Source: Diphasiastrum complanatum (taxonomy: Eukaryota > Streptophyta > Lycopodiopsida > Lycopodiales > Lycopodiaceae). From it: DNA of 64,000 nt. The number at the start of each line of letters is the position of its first letter. Position 1 is the first letter of the stretch. Positions 46,682-58,999 of the stretch are shown here, piece by piece. Made by a program: the position numbers and the translations under genes. The DNA lies in NCBI GenBank assembly GCA_029204225.1, contig CM055101.1, forward strand, positions 35,891,648 through 35,955,647. Direction: 5' to 3'. Below the pieces are notes generated by a model, which saw only the letters and a list, made by a program, of their open reading frames with translations, did not search any database and was not told where the DNA came from.

Positions 46682-47248
46682 GTTGCCACCATGTGACAAA
46701 TGAGGGGACAAGGACTTTGCCTTGTAAGGCCAAGTCTTGGTTTTTGAACCCATCTTCATTAGGTGACAAGTTGAGTTATTTTGCCCAATTAATTCCATCT
46801 AGCTAACGGAAAGAGACATTTGCAAATTTAACTAATCTAACAGAGAGCAAAGAGGATTTCATGTCGATGCAAGAGAGGAAACCAGAGGGTCAACATGAAA
46901 CGGGGATGCCGAATTGCTCGTCGATAAGTCCGACTCTCGGTTGTTTAGATTAGATGCAAGACAAGTCATGTTGCCACCATGTGACAGATGAGGTGCCAAG
47001 GCCAACTCTTGTTTTTTAACCGCCCACCTTCGTTAGGTGACAAGTCGAGTTATTGTGCCCACTCAATTACATCTAGCTAACAGAAAGAGAGTTGCAAATT
47101 TAAGTAATCTAACAAAGAGATCAGAGAGAATTTCACTCGGATGCAAAAGAGGAACCTGGAGGCTCAACATGAAAGAGGGGTGCCGGATTGCTCACCGATA
47201 AGTCGAGCCTCCCAATTGTTTAGACTAAATGCAAGACAAGTTATGTCC
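46682..47248. repeat. Tandem duplication, 288-bp period
   Basis: The copies 46682-46969 and 46970-47248 share GTTGCCACCATGTGACA, TAGGTGACAAGT, CATCTAGCTAAC, GCAAATTTAA and GATGCAAGACAAGT. They have diverged by substitutions and small indels. The array ends about 100 bp before the transcribed-looking leader of the Cgr1-like gene. Confidence 0.85.
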
Positions 47249-47345
47249 CTTGGGGGCAGCACCAAGTCTGAAACCGCCCTTAGCTAAAGGCAGGTGGGGC
47301 ACCCCCTTAATCCAGTAGAGAGAGTAGAGACTCAGAGAGGGTTTA

Positions 47346-47358
47346 AGGGTTAGGGTTA
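47346..47358 (+). promoter_or_regulatory. Telomere-repeat-like (telo-box) element
   Basis: AGGGTTAGGGTTA upstream of the Cgr1-like coding exon. Telo-boxes (AAACCCTA or its reverse) are known in promoters and leaders of many plant ribosome-biogenesis genes; the match here is TAGGGTTA, not the perfect TAGGGTTT. Function is inferred. Confidence 0.45.
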
Positions 47359-47970
47359 CCGTCAGATAGAGCAGAGCAGCAAGGGAGAGGAGCAAGGGAG
47401 TTACGCGAACAGGAAGAAGAGGAGGAGGAGGAGGTATTGTATAGATCTCTATTTCCTTTCATGGCAGCACAGATTTGCGTGTTTTGTGATAAGAAAGCGG
47501 AGAATGACGATCATGAGATTGTACAGATGCGATGCTTGTCTTTGTTTGTTGAAAATTAAGCATATTCCTTTTTTGTGGTTATGAGATGGACGATATTTGT
47601 ATTTGCTCTTGGGAATTCATGTATACGTCCTTTATGTGTTGAATTTGCCAGTGTTTGTTCTGTTGCCCTCTTTTAGTGCTGTGATTAGTATGCTCATGGA
47701 GGCCTAGATTGGATTGAGATTTGTTTTTATTCTGCACTGTGCCAGGGATATGGTTTTGGGGATCGTCCTGTGTACTTGAGCTTTTGGATAAAAATAAGAG
47801 TTGGGATGTGTGACTTCAGGCCTTAGGTCAGCAGAGACACAGCAGAAAATAGTGAAAGCAGCAAAAAATTGGATATTGTGACGGCAAAGTAAGTGCAGCA
47901 GTAAAGATTGGAATCCCCATTACGTTTCCAATAGACATCTGCTGAGAGCAAGGGCACAGCATATACGAAA

Positions 47971-48531
47971 ATGAGTACGCCTGTTGATTTTAGGTTTCTA
48001 GATGAAGGGTTGGGTGGCGATAAAAACAAGAAACGAAAGCGTTTGGATGAGAATGAAGAAGCAGAAGAGGTTATGAAGAGAGTCCAGGAGGATTTCAGGC
48101 CTATGGAAATTGAGCACGAGATTCTTCCCAGTGCAAAAAGGCTTGCTGTGGGAGAAGAGGGATCCATTCGCCCTGCGTATGGACGGCCCACATTTGATGG
48201 GGTCATTGCTGGAAAGGTATCTGGTAGGAAGTGGAAAGAGGCAAAGACAGCTCGAACATCTTCTATCAAGGTAAGCCATCGCAGGAGCACACTGGAGCAG
48301 AGGAACAAATTGAAGCAAATAGACAAGGCATACAAGGAGCGGAAGCATGAGTTGAAAGAACAAATCAGATTACATAAGGTTGAAAAAAGACGGAGGATCG
48401 AAGAGAGCAAGAAAAGGAAAAAAGAGAATGAGTTGAAGTCGGGAATGATTGTACAGAAAATTACCAATCCCAAGACTTTGAAGAAAATGTCTAAGAAGCA
48501 GAGGAAACTGCTGCGTGCTGTTGCGGATTAG
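47971..48531 (+). CDS. CGR1: Cgr1 / CCDC86-like nucleolar rRNA-processing protein
   Basis: 186 codons in one exon, no stop. The first half is acidic and mixed (NKKRKRLDENEEAEEVMKRV). The second half is a very basic coiled coil: SGRKWKEAKTARTS near residues 85-98, KAYKERKHELKEQIRLHKVE, KRRRIEESKKRKKENELKSG, and the tail KKMSKKQRKLLRAV. This is the pattern of the Cgr1 family, small nucleolar proteins needed for 60S pre-rRNA processing. The start is the first ATG of the frame and follows a likely 5' UTR intron (donor GAGGAG-GTATTG near 47432, acceptor near 47818). An inner AAG-GTAAGC at 48270 looks like a donor, but the frame reads through it within the conserved part. A telo-box-like motif lies upstream. 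Long frames on the other strand are shadows. Confidence 0.8.
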   Translation: MSTPVDFRFLDEGLGGDKNKKRKRLDENEEAEEVMKRVQEDFRPMEIEHEILPSAKRLAVGEEGSIRPAYGRPTFDGVIAGKVSGRKWKEAKTARTSSIKVSHRRSTLEQRNKLKQIDKAYKERKHELKEQIRLHKVEKRRRIEESKKRKKENELKSGMIVQKITNPKTLKKMSKKQRKLLRAVAD

Positions 48532-49240
48532 TAGACATCAGATTGGAATGTACCTCAAAAAAGATTGTTTGAGCATTCCAAGGTCTCTTTTTCCATCACA
48601 AGCATGCTGTTGCTGTGCCTTTACTTTTGTTTGAGAATATTTAACATGTGAGTTATGCAACTTCACTAGCAAGAGATTTATCCTGTTTTCTAATAGTTTG
48701 TTTTATTGTTCAAAATGAAGAATGTTCTGGAACAGATTTTGTATTTTTTTGATGTATGTAATACATTATCTTCACATAAGTTTTTGACGCTAAGGCTATT
48801 GATGTCACATTCAGAAAGGAGTATAACAGGATGCAATTGGCAATCTGCAAATAAGGTGGAAAAGTTCATGGTGAAGTTGTAGAAATTGCTATGCAAGACC
48901 TTTGTCAAGAAGTTTGCTTGAGACTTGCTAATTCACTATTACATTCGTAATGAACATATTGAAGTGATAATTTTGGGCTAGTACCCAAGGCTAGCAAGGG
49001 TGGGAGTCTTCTTGTAAGGGTAGTTTACAAGTTAGGTAAGCCAATGGCTCTCTCTGATAGTTAGGCAATGGGAGAGGCATCATTGTTGGAGAGTTGCTTT
49101 GAAGAGGACTTGGAAGGTAGCTCCGAGTCGATTGAAAGTGTCCATTATTAGAACAACACTATGACAGTGCAGTGAGGGGAGGTGCCGAATTGGAATCATA
49201 GTAAAACTATGAGGGGAGATAGCCAACATAAATTGTGAAT
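48532..49240. other. 3' flank of the Cgr1-like gene
   Basis: No coding signal; probably the 3' UTR and spacer. Nothing else recognised. Confidence 0.45.
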
Positions 49241-49857
49241 GAGATAGGTATAGGGATCAGCTCCAAGTCAAGATAGCCTGCGCTGCTCATGTTATGTACC
49301 CAGAGACCATTAAATGGCATTTTGAATGTACTTGCTTAGAGGCATCATTTGGGGTTGTCACTCTGCTATTTGGTTGAGTTGGCTCTGAGTTTGCTCTCAA
49401 GTTCTGTTGATTAGCATGTTGGCTTGGTTGTTTTGCAGCTTCTACTTCAAAATACTCATTTTGGCGGTACCTTCTCCAATATACGCAGGGTGTCGTGCTG
49501 AGATAGGTATAGGGATCAGCTCCAAGTCAAGATAGCCTGCCCTGCTCATGTTATGTCCCCAGAGACCATTAAATGGCATTTTGAATGTACTTTCTCACCA
49601 TGAATAATAAAAATGAACTTGTTGGTGTGGATAAGCATTTGTCGTTTCACCTCAACGCCAAGTTAAAGGATCAATTTATAGTGGCAACTTGCTTAGAGGC
49701 ATCATTTGGGGTTGTCACTCTGCTATTTGGTTGAGTTGGCTCTGAGTTTGCTCTCAAGTTCTGTTGATTAGCATGTTGGCTTGGTTGTTTTGCAGCTTCT
49801 ACTTCAAAATACTCATTTTGGCGGTACCTTCTCCAATATACGCAGGGTGTCGTGCTG
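49241..49857. repeat. A-B-A-X-B duplication
   Basis: Block A (49241-49333) recurs at 49500-49592 and block B (49331-49500) recurs at 49688-49857, both almost identical. In the second set a 95-bp segment X (49593-49687) separates A from B; in the first set A runs directly into B, sharing CTT at the junction. Confidence 0.9.
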
Positions 49858-52002
49858 TTATACTTTTTGGCATCAGCATTTTCTCTATACTGACACAACT
49901 TAATTCTCAAAATCATTATTCGATTAGATTCATTATTCAAATGAGATTTTGAAAGATTCAAGTATTTTGGCAATTGATAGATGCGTGCACAGAAGATTCA
50001 AATCATATGGTAGTGTTGTATCACCCTAATACCTAATCACTTGGGCTAGCATGACACTTGTCACTGGTAGTTTCCAACAGATTTCAATCTTAGAAGATGC
50101 AAATCTTCTGGCAATGGATTGCACCAATAGAAGTCCAGAGTCCTAGTATTTTGTAGAGTTTAAAGCAATCTTGTTTCAGAATTATAAGCATTTTTTTTCC
50201 AAATTTTGGGAACATTCTTAAAGCTTTTTAACATTTTCTTTTGAAATTACTAAAGAAATTGAGGGTCTTTTTAAATCAAATGTCAAAAGCTCGCACCAAA
50301 ATTTTGAATTCTTGATAGAATGGATTTGAATTAAGTCAACTGGAAATGACTTTTAACTATATGTAACTATGTGACACTCAGAGCGTTATTGGCATTTTAG
50401 ATGCTGCACTTGGCCTCTTGCATAGCACTTAGTCTCTAGGACTCGCATTGTAATTTCCTAGTAGGCCATGTGATAGGCTCTTCGGCTATATTAGCAGTGG
50501 GATAAGGTGATACTTTTGGCTTGGCAGTCTTATTGGGCTCCTAGCCCTAACTGGCTCGACCAGCTATAAATGGCCTGGCCTTACTTGACAGATTGATTGA
50601 TTGAGAGTATTTAGCTCAGTTTAGCACGTTGTCTTAGCTTAGCTTCAGTCACAGTAGCAGCAAATCATCTTGTTATCATTAGCATGACAGACAACATTTT
50701 GGAGTATTATTTCATTGTCTGTGTGCTATTTTACCCGTAGAATATCAGACCACTGATTAGCCCATTACTAGAATGCACCATTGTCAACTGAGTCCTGAAC
50801 AAAATTGGCTCGTGTAGTGGTCATCAATACCTGACAAATGAACTACCAAGGACAAAAGAGGATGTGTTATGCGATGAAGAGGAAGTCAAATTCACCAAAG
50901 ACCTGAAAGCTAAAAAAAATCAACTGTTGATGTCCTGACTAGCACTAGGAAGTCGCTAAGGGATGAGCCAAAGTAGAAGGCACATCTCAACATGCAGTTG
51001 CCAGTAGCTTGCATAAGGGGGAGAATGAGACCAGAAATAATTGTGCAAGAGGCGGATTCTGAAACATAGTCCGACAAGACAGTTCCAGACCCATTGATAG
51101 TGGAACCACTGGCAGCATAAGACACGGTACAAATAGAGAGAGACCCTGCCTGCATAGGAGAGAAGGAAACAAATTTAGTGGGTTTATGCAGAAGAAATCC
51201 AAGTCCTCTGTAGTGAGTGGAGGAGAATTGACATGAGAAAGTATATTCAAGCTGAGTAGGATTGGGAAAAGCTGATGAGGATGGACAGATTTTCAATTGC
51301 TTATAACAAGTAAGAAACCTGATGCAGCAGGAGCTAGTAAGCAGAAAGAAGAGAAGCAGCAGGAAGTAGCAAAGGATGTAACTTCCGAGTACCATGAAGA
51401 ATGGTTATATTTTACAAGTGCGAATAGAAAAACAACGAAGATAGTTACAAAAAATACTTGTGGCAAATTTGGGCATTAAAGAGGAATCAAAATTTAGTAG
51501 CTGGGTGATTGTAATGACCCTGAGGATAGCGCCAAACATCTGCAGATTGCATAATATAAACGTGCGGCCATGCAGGAAGAGAATAATAAGCTGTGTGATG
51601 AACTGCCAACTTAGCACTGAGTTAGTAGTGGTCAACTAGCATCGGAGGAGATGGAGAGTAGAGGCAATCCACCATGGAAAAATCAAGGAGCAGCAGAAGT
51701 GGCCAAAGTGGTCTGTGTATAGGCAATGAGGTGAGTCTGAGGCTACAAGGTCTGCATGATTGTGTAAGAACCTACAAGGGCAAATCCTTGATCCTGTTAG
51801 CCAAGGAAAAAAGTAGTTTACTGATGACATAACGGGTCTTTGGAGGTTAGTAGTCATTAATAAAAAAGCATCAAGAGGCGCAAGTTAGATGAATCTATAT
51901 GGTTGTGGCACAGGGCTATGCTCTTTGGCTGATGACATCCCTTTGGAAATTGGCAAAGTAGCATATGCATAGATGAGTGCTACCATTATCTGTGTGTACC
52001 CA
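49858..52002. other. No gene recognised
   Basis: Near 50521-50620 a GC-richer stretch with CTATAAATGGC resembles an LTR promoter. Around 51297-51479 a Lys/Glu-rich frame ends in NTCGKFGH, reminiscent of half a zinc knuckle, so this may be very old gag sequence. Nothing can be assigned firmly. Confidence 0.35.
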
Positions 52003-52132
52003 ACTGGGTTTGCTCAGCTGGTTAGCTTGGCATCCGGAGTTTCTTTGGTCCCAGGTTCGAGCCTCCCCCTGGAAACCAAGAAGCCTTATCTGTGTGTGTG
52101 TGCGTGTGTGTGTGTGAGAGAGAGAGAGAGAA
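52003..52132 (+). mobile_element. tRNA-derived SINE, copy 2, with simple-repeat tail
   Basis: GGGTTTGCTCAGCTGGTTAG (A box) and AGGTTCGAGCC (B box, 52052-52062), then CCCCCTGGAAACCAAGAAGC as in copy 1. It is followed by (TG)n(AG)n from 52090 to 52130, a tail of the sort found at SINE 3' ends. Confidence 0.65.
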
Positions 52133-52679
52133 CCTTGTTGCTATGACAATAACTGATAAGAGTAGGAGCTACCCAGGTAATTGTATGCATATTGCAATCA
52201 TTGCTAATAATATTTATGCTATCAATTGCTAAGACATGAAACCTCGATGAACGCAACAATTAATGATCATTGTACACATAGAATTGCAAGATATCACAAG
52301 TATAGTGCACCAATGGATAGTAGAACCCAAGAGAACCATGTATAAGCATGAATGAGATAATGGATAAAGAGCGATCCTCTTCCCACAAGTTACAACCTTT
52401 TATAACAGGTCCAAATCTAAATTCAAACTTTGGTTTTCCCGCGATAATGAAAACCCTACTATTATTGTGACTAGATTCAATGTATCTACTACTCAAATTG
52501 AATCCTTCCAAAACTTGCGTTCTATAGTTTTCCACACTTTCTAAAAGTGTTTTTTCAAATGCTTTTAGACTAATATAACTTTGAAAAGTCAAACTCTAAG
52601 TCTAATATGAAACTGGCCTCAAATGTGTATATGGCAATTTATCAAACTATGACCAATCTTGACTAATCTATCAAACTAG

Positions 52680-53111
52680 TTGACAACTTCTCACACTCCC
52701 CTCACCAAAGTTGAGATTCTAGCTCGCCCTCTCAATACTATTTTTTAGCACCAATACTTGCTAAAAATAATTTTCCATTAGATCAATGGTTTATGCTCTT
52801 GTACTTGGCTCTGATACCATGTGAAAGTACTGTACTTTAGAACCATAAATGGATTTTAGAAAGATCCACAAGAATGATTGGTTTCTTGCTTTACAATCTA
52901 TCAAAGAACTAATCACAAAAATGTTGATATAGATTGGCAATTTGACAAACAACAAGCAATGGCAATCAAATCATTGATCATGAACTAAAATTTGAGCCCA
53001 CACGTGTGAACCACAGCCTGTTGTATGTCCTGTAGACTTAGAAATCAACTTGGTTTCATTTGGATCACAAAAACTCAATGTACATAGTGAACTAGCTTGA
53101 GATTGCCAATG
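52680..53111 (-). repeat. Reversed LTR with primer site, second copia family
   Basis: On the minus strand an LTR runs from 53111 to 52820 and ends CTTTCACA, followed by TGGTATCAGAGCC (52819-52807) and about 125 bp of leader. All of it matches 41268-41700 inverted. The rest of that element is missing. Confidence 0.85.
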
Positions 53112-54875
53112 AGCTCCAAAAATAATCTATTTTTTCACTATGGAGGACGTTGTTGCTACCCACCAACAACAAGTCCCAGGAGTTGTTCATCAATCAATTC
53201 CACCCAGAAGATCAAGCCGAGTGCGCACACAACCCACAAGGTATACTCCTGAGTCTGCATGTCTCTTGATACAGGAACCGACGACAGTCAAAGAGGCACT
53301 CAGCCAACCAGACTCTGATCTAGAGAGAAGCTATGGACAGAAAGTCTTCCTCTCTGATCAAGAACCAAACATGGTCACTAGTCGAAGCTCTTATTGGCTA
53401 CAATCTACAATATCATTGATTACAAATGGATCTTCAAGATCAAGTACAATGCCAATGGAGCAATTGATCGTAGGAAGGCAAGACTGGTAGCACGAGAATT
53501 CACTCAGATCCCCAACGTCGACTATAGTGAGACTTTCAGTCCAGTAGTCAAGCATTCATCGATCCGAGCCCTCCTGTCATATGCTAGAGCTGCCGACCTC
53601 GAAGTGCATCAACTTGATGTGCAAACAGCTTATCTGAATGGAGTTATACAAGAAGACATCTACATGATCTAGCCCGAAGGATATGTTCTGGAAGGTATGA
53701 AGAATCATGTCCGTAAACTCTATAAAACACTTTATGGCTTGAAACAGTCTACCAGAGCTTGGTTTCAGAGGATCAACACATTCCTCAACGAACAAGGTTT
53801 CTAACCAAGCACTGTTGATTGTAACGTCTATTTCAAGTCGGTGCAGCAATCCTTTATTATCATCACCTTATACGTGGATGATACATTGTTTTTCAGCAAC
53901 AATACCAATTTGGTTAAGGATTTTAAGCAGATGCTGTTTTCAGAGTTCGACATGACTGATCTAAGCGAAGCTCACTTCTGTCTGGGCATTCAGATCCACA
54001 GAGATAGAGCGAGGCGACTGATCTATATCACTCAACAAAGGTATCTTCACAATGTTCTTAACAGATACAATCTAATGAATTGTAAGTTAGCTCACTCATC
54101 GATGGATCCAGGCCTGCATTTGTCAAAGGACCAATGTCCCCAGACCAAGCAGGAAGAGGAGCAGATGAGAGAGTATCATTATCGATCGATACTTGGATCT
54201 CTCATGTATGCAATGGTCTGTACAAGGCCAGACATTTCTTTTGCAGTAAGCTCACTCAGCCAATATATGGCTAATCTTGGTGTTACCCATTGGAAGGCTC
54301 TCATAAGAGTCATGAGGTATATTCGAGCTACCATGGACCAGTGCATCTGCTATGGAGATGTCAGCAACGACAATCTTCATCAGCTCAATGGATATTCTGA
54401 TGCAAGTTGGGGAGGAGATGTAGACAATCGTAAGTCCACATATGGATTTACATTCTTCTTCAACGATGGTCCTATCTCATGGAACAGTCGTGAGCGAACC
54501 TCTATCGCTCTTTCTTCTACAGAAGTAGAATATATTGCTGTTTCTCAATCTATTAAAGAAGCGTTTTGGTTGAGAAATTTACTGTCAGACATTAATTTGT
54601 ATCAGTACAACCCCACAATTTTATTCTGTGATAATCAGTGCTATTGCCTTATCGGCCAACCCTAGATTTCACTCTAGGAGTAAGCATATTGAAATCAGAT
54701 ATCACTACATCAGGGGCAAGGTTCTCAACAAGGAGGTGAGCTTAATGTACTGCAGAACGCAGGACATGGTTGCAGATATATTCACAAAGACATTAGGTGT
54801 TAATGCACACAACAAGTTTTGTGCATTGCTTAGTCTGAAGATCAAGGCATTCACGAATCCAAATTAAGGGAGGGG
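53112..54875 (+). mobile_element. Copia linker, RT and RNase H, broken
   Basis: Linker with PPRRSSRVRTQPTRYTPES (53200-53270); a frameshift; RT with ARLVAREFTQIPNVDYSETF, LDVQTAYLNGVIQEDIY, LYKTLYGLKQSTRAWFQR and TLYVDDTLFFSN (53868); RNase H with YSDASWGGDVDNRKSTYGF, SSTEVEYIAVSQSIKEAFW and, after another shift near 54640, NPRFHSRSKHIEIRYHYIRG and DIFTKTLG. TAG follows at 53670 where Gln is usual. Gag, protease and integrase are missing, and the left edge abuts a foreign reversed LTR. Related to the 24.5-25.3 kb fragment. Confidence 0.9.
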
Positions 54876-55331
54876 TGTTGGATTTATCTCCTTTACTCTC
54901 CTAAATCCTATTTTAATCTGCCTCCATTCATGCTGCATTTTAACTCATGTTGTCGCACAGTCTGCATATTTACATGTAAAATAAGATAGACGAAAAACAC
55001 GAATGTCTGCATAAATACAAGTAAATTTCCATAGGCGAAAAAGGCGACACTGTGTTTTTACACGTGATTTGAAAAAGGCGACACTGCAAAATGCCGAAGG
55101 TGCCCTTACAAAAAAGCGAAGGCACCCTATAAAGCAAATCTTAAGGCATTTGTCAGAGTGTCGCATTTTTCGCATCTTCACCAACGTTCATTTCAACGAA
55201 GGCTGATGTCGCGGCCTTCTCACGCTCATCCCATGCGATGTGCAATCAGATTTGACAACGACAGTAGCCACCCACGATCTCCTACAAACAACACATCCAC
55301 TTTGTACCTTCTTCATCTACACACCTGTCAC

Positions 55332-55367
<36 letters not shown>

Positions 55368-55990
55368 ACCATCTACGTATTCAATGTGTGTAAAATATAG
55401 CAAACATTAGAAGCTTATCAGAGATAGACGAAGTAGATGCTTTCGCGTATCAATTTCTTGTATTGTCAGTAATAGGTTATTCCTTTCAAAGATTGGATTA
55501 GCTTTGTAGAGAACGAGGTTTCGTCCGCTATTGTCTTGTGTTCACCAACATTATTGACTTGTATATTTTGCTATACTTAATCTGATTACACCTCTATTTG
55601 TTCTACGTTCAGATTTGTGTCAATATTGCTATGCTTTTCTACATTCTGTCTGACTCTCTTATTGCTTACTCTGGTAGTCTATTCTTAGCAAATTATTATT
55701 AGTTTGGCTGTTCGCGACTAATATTTAGTTTTGCCTTTTGCGACTAATTCGCGACTGACAGTCTAGCTTTTCGCGAATTATTCACGACAAATTATCTTTC
55801 TGATGTTTTGTTGCTTAATGTTTGGCTACGTAATCAGATCAAACGTGATTTATATCACTAACGTTCTGTTTGTTTTTGATAGGCGTAGTCATGCTTTAGG
55901 GAAAGAGTGAAAAAGCTCATTCCGCTGCGCACGAACACTTTCTATTCGAGTTCGTTTCTTTTTCGAGTTTCGAGGTCGCTTCTCTTCGTG
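54876..55990 (+). repeat. 3' LTR of the 53.1-kb copia
   Basis: Starts TGTTGGATTTATCTCC right after the purine tract TTAAGGGAGGGG. It contains repeated GAAAAAGGCGACACTG and GAAGGTGCCCTTAC segments (55040-55130) and an (AT)n run. The right end is approximate. Confidence 0.6.
55334..55362. repeat. (TA)14 microsatellite
   Basis: 29 bp of alternating T and A within the LTR. Confidence 0.95.
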
Positions 55991-58900
55991 TTCGTTTATT
56001 CACACCCTCTTTCACCCAATAGTCCAAAGCATTATTTCTTCCGAATTCAAGCTACTGTGTAATAAGCGGTTTCATCTTTATCTTCTTTCAAAAACTTAAC
56101 TTTATCCTACACTAATTCCTTTTCAAACATATTTTCTTTATCTTCAATTTTTTAAAAGAGATATTAAGAAGCTAGTAGAGCTTTAATGCCTCTTAAATCA
56201 ACAAATTCACAATTCCAAAAAGTTTGCACGTAGGTCTATCCAACAGCCAAAATCACAACTTGAAGCTCAAAAATACAAATTTTCTAGTTATAACAAGTGA
56301 ACACGAGACTATTTTAATAGAAAAATATTATAGAATATCCATTTTTGTGAACAATCTACAATTACTTTGAGTGGTGTGATTCACAAATCTAAATTAGTCT
56401 CAAATTTTTGCCTTTAGATGTTCATATAATATAAGCACTTTTCTCGGTCCCTAACCATTGATATTTTCTTCTTTGAGTTTTGATGAACCTTTTATAGATA
56501 AAATTCTAATTGTATTAAAAAGACTTCAACAGAAAATCTAAATGTAATTTAATAATCTAAATAAGTTTATGTTTCTCTTGTATGTCCAATAATTCAAAAA
56601 CGTTGAGAGGTCCAGCCTTAATTTAAATATGTTTTACACCCCAATGAAAGCTTTTGATTTGAGATAAGATAAATGTAGTAGTAATGTTAATCTCCAAATT
56701 AAGTTTCCATTTGTGTGTATGCAATTGTTAGCCCCAAAAATCTATCATTGGAAATAATAGCAAATCAATTGAACTTCATGACACTAGAAGTTGCTATACA
56801 TAGAGATATCTTCAAGAGTAGATGGATTGTGAGAAAAATAGAGAGAAAAAATGTCAGTAGACCTAGGAGGAGAGGGACAGAAGACACGGTGTATGATGCC
56901 CTTTTCCAGACCATATGAGTTCTTTTACCTATAATTCATTTGCATAGATAAATTGTATTTAAGATTAAGTGCATGTGATCAATCAAAGTCATAGGGCTAG
57001 CCAGTATTGTCTAGTAATAGCTTAGAAGCTTGTGTAGTGGGAACTTTTGTAAAGGCAAAAATATGACTAGAAGGACTTTTTGTATAATGGTACAACAATA
57101 TCTACCTAGCAAGTGTTTTAAAATCGTAAGCACTCTCACATGCACTACTTTTCATATTAGAATATCAAAAGCATTGATCTATGTGAAGAAATCTTAACAC
57201 AACCCAAAGATCAATCACAATATCCAAATGTGAAGTTTGCCCTTTACTCTTGCAATTAGGGCACACATCACACAAGATGAAAGAGGACACTCATAAGTGC
57301 AAGAGCACTCCAAGAGAACCCAAGGGAAAAAAATATGCTAATTTAGCTTACACGTGTGAAGCGAAGAACCAACAATATTAGTCAATACAATACTAGATTC
57401 CAAAAACCCTCCATGTAAGCAACATAATTATGGGATAATTTATTCCTTTATCATTCTAGGGCCTTTAGCTCTTAGAAATTAGACCCTCTATATATTATAG
57501 CTTGAATTAATGCCTAGGGACTTCAATTCACATTTTAACATGATTCTGAATTAGAATTTGCAACATATTGTAGATTATGGAATTAAGAGAAATTTAGAAA
57601 ATTTTCTTTCTTCTATCTTGTAATAAAGGTATTGATATATATCAGAACTTACAATATTCTCATTTGAATCAAAGGCTTGCAATGAATTTTGAAAATATCT
57701 CATATTGGAATAATTGGTCCATAAGAACATACATTAGTTGATAGATATAGTTGATATGTTAAGGTGAGATTATGTGCACATCTCAAGTTTTTGGACATTT
57801 TTCTTTATACATCATGCTTTCTTTTGTTTTAGTTTCACTATTTCTTTCATTTTTTTTTGCTTCTCCTATTTTGTGATATCAATAGTGTACCTATGTTAAA
57901 ATACCTTCTCTTTGCTTCTATTAACCCTCGTGCTCTGAACTAACATTTAACAAGTTTGACTAGTTCCTTTTGTGATATTGCCACTATGTAAAAGGCAAAG
58001 TCTTTTTAACCTACAATATTACAAAAGTTCACCACATATATATCAATCTCTTCCAATATAATAATTGGCATCGTGCATGGATAGCATTCTTTCACTTAAC
58101 TTTCTAGTTTCTCATACAAATATCACCTTTCAAAAATTAAAGTTTGGTTGCTTTTTCTTGATATCCTTTTCATCAAGATTTATATTCCTTTATGGGAAAT
58201 GTGAGGTCAAAGGAATTATGTGTACTTTTAGACATACATGCTACTTTCAATTATTGAGAACAAACATAGATTGAATTATTATTTCATTTCTTCAATAAGA
58301 ACTACACATTCCTTGCTTGTTTCTTTTGACTATATTCTCAATGTACACTTCAGGCTTTGATCCATGCTCAACTTGAAGTTGCAAGAAAACATAGTTACAA
58401 GGTTACTATCACAAAGCTATTTAAATCAAACCCAAAGCACACAAAAGTAGACACCAAATACCCCTTTATTGATTTCTCTTGAAAATACACATCAAGTTAC
58501 AAGCATAAACACATAAGAGCATTGCTGCTAAGTCTCCTCCCAGCCACCTGCTGCATAGACTATAACGAGGAATGCCTCTCTCTAGGCTCACATATACATA
58601 ATCCTCAGGCACCCACTTAACCTTGGCCCTTTCCTAATGTCGACACATGGTGAGCCCTATGCACAATCAACACTTGCCACTTGATAGTACCCTAACACAT
58701 TGGCAAGCAAGTAGGAGGACTGTTTGACCCGTGTCACTCATGGACCAAGTGTCTCAATGAGATAATGACACGTGTCCTGTTGACAGTCAACTCTCCTACT
58801 TTCTAGGAGGTTAGTCTAGTAGCCTCTGAATTAAGACCCAGTACTCTATACCAAATATAAGTAGGTCAACAAGTCACCAAAAAGCCTGCTATTTACATTT

Positions 58901-58998
58901 TCTTACAAAACACCACAGGCTGGTGTGAGCCATTTCAATATTTCTAATTTACAATTTACAAGTTCGATGTGTTCACATTGAGGCAGAGATATAAGTAC
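55991..58998. other. AT-rich, no gene recognised
   Basis: Only short frames (56715-56918, 58065-58274) without motifs. From about 58510 to 58998 the base composition changes; this part probably belongs to the LTR of the reversed chromovirus that starts at about 59005. Confidence 0.45.
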
Positions 58999-58999
58999 A

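Noticed and set aside
47823-48473. 216-codon and 121-codon frames on the minus strand
   Set aside because: They lie opposite the Cgr1-like coding exon, whose Lys/Glu-rich codons give a stop-poor antisense frame.
52003-52085. Possible tRNA gene
   Set aside because: A and B boxes are present but a normal cloverleaf and CCA-ready acceptor stem cannot be drawn, and the same sequence recurs at 21863; a SINE fits better.
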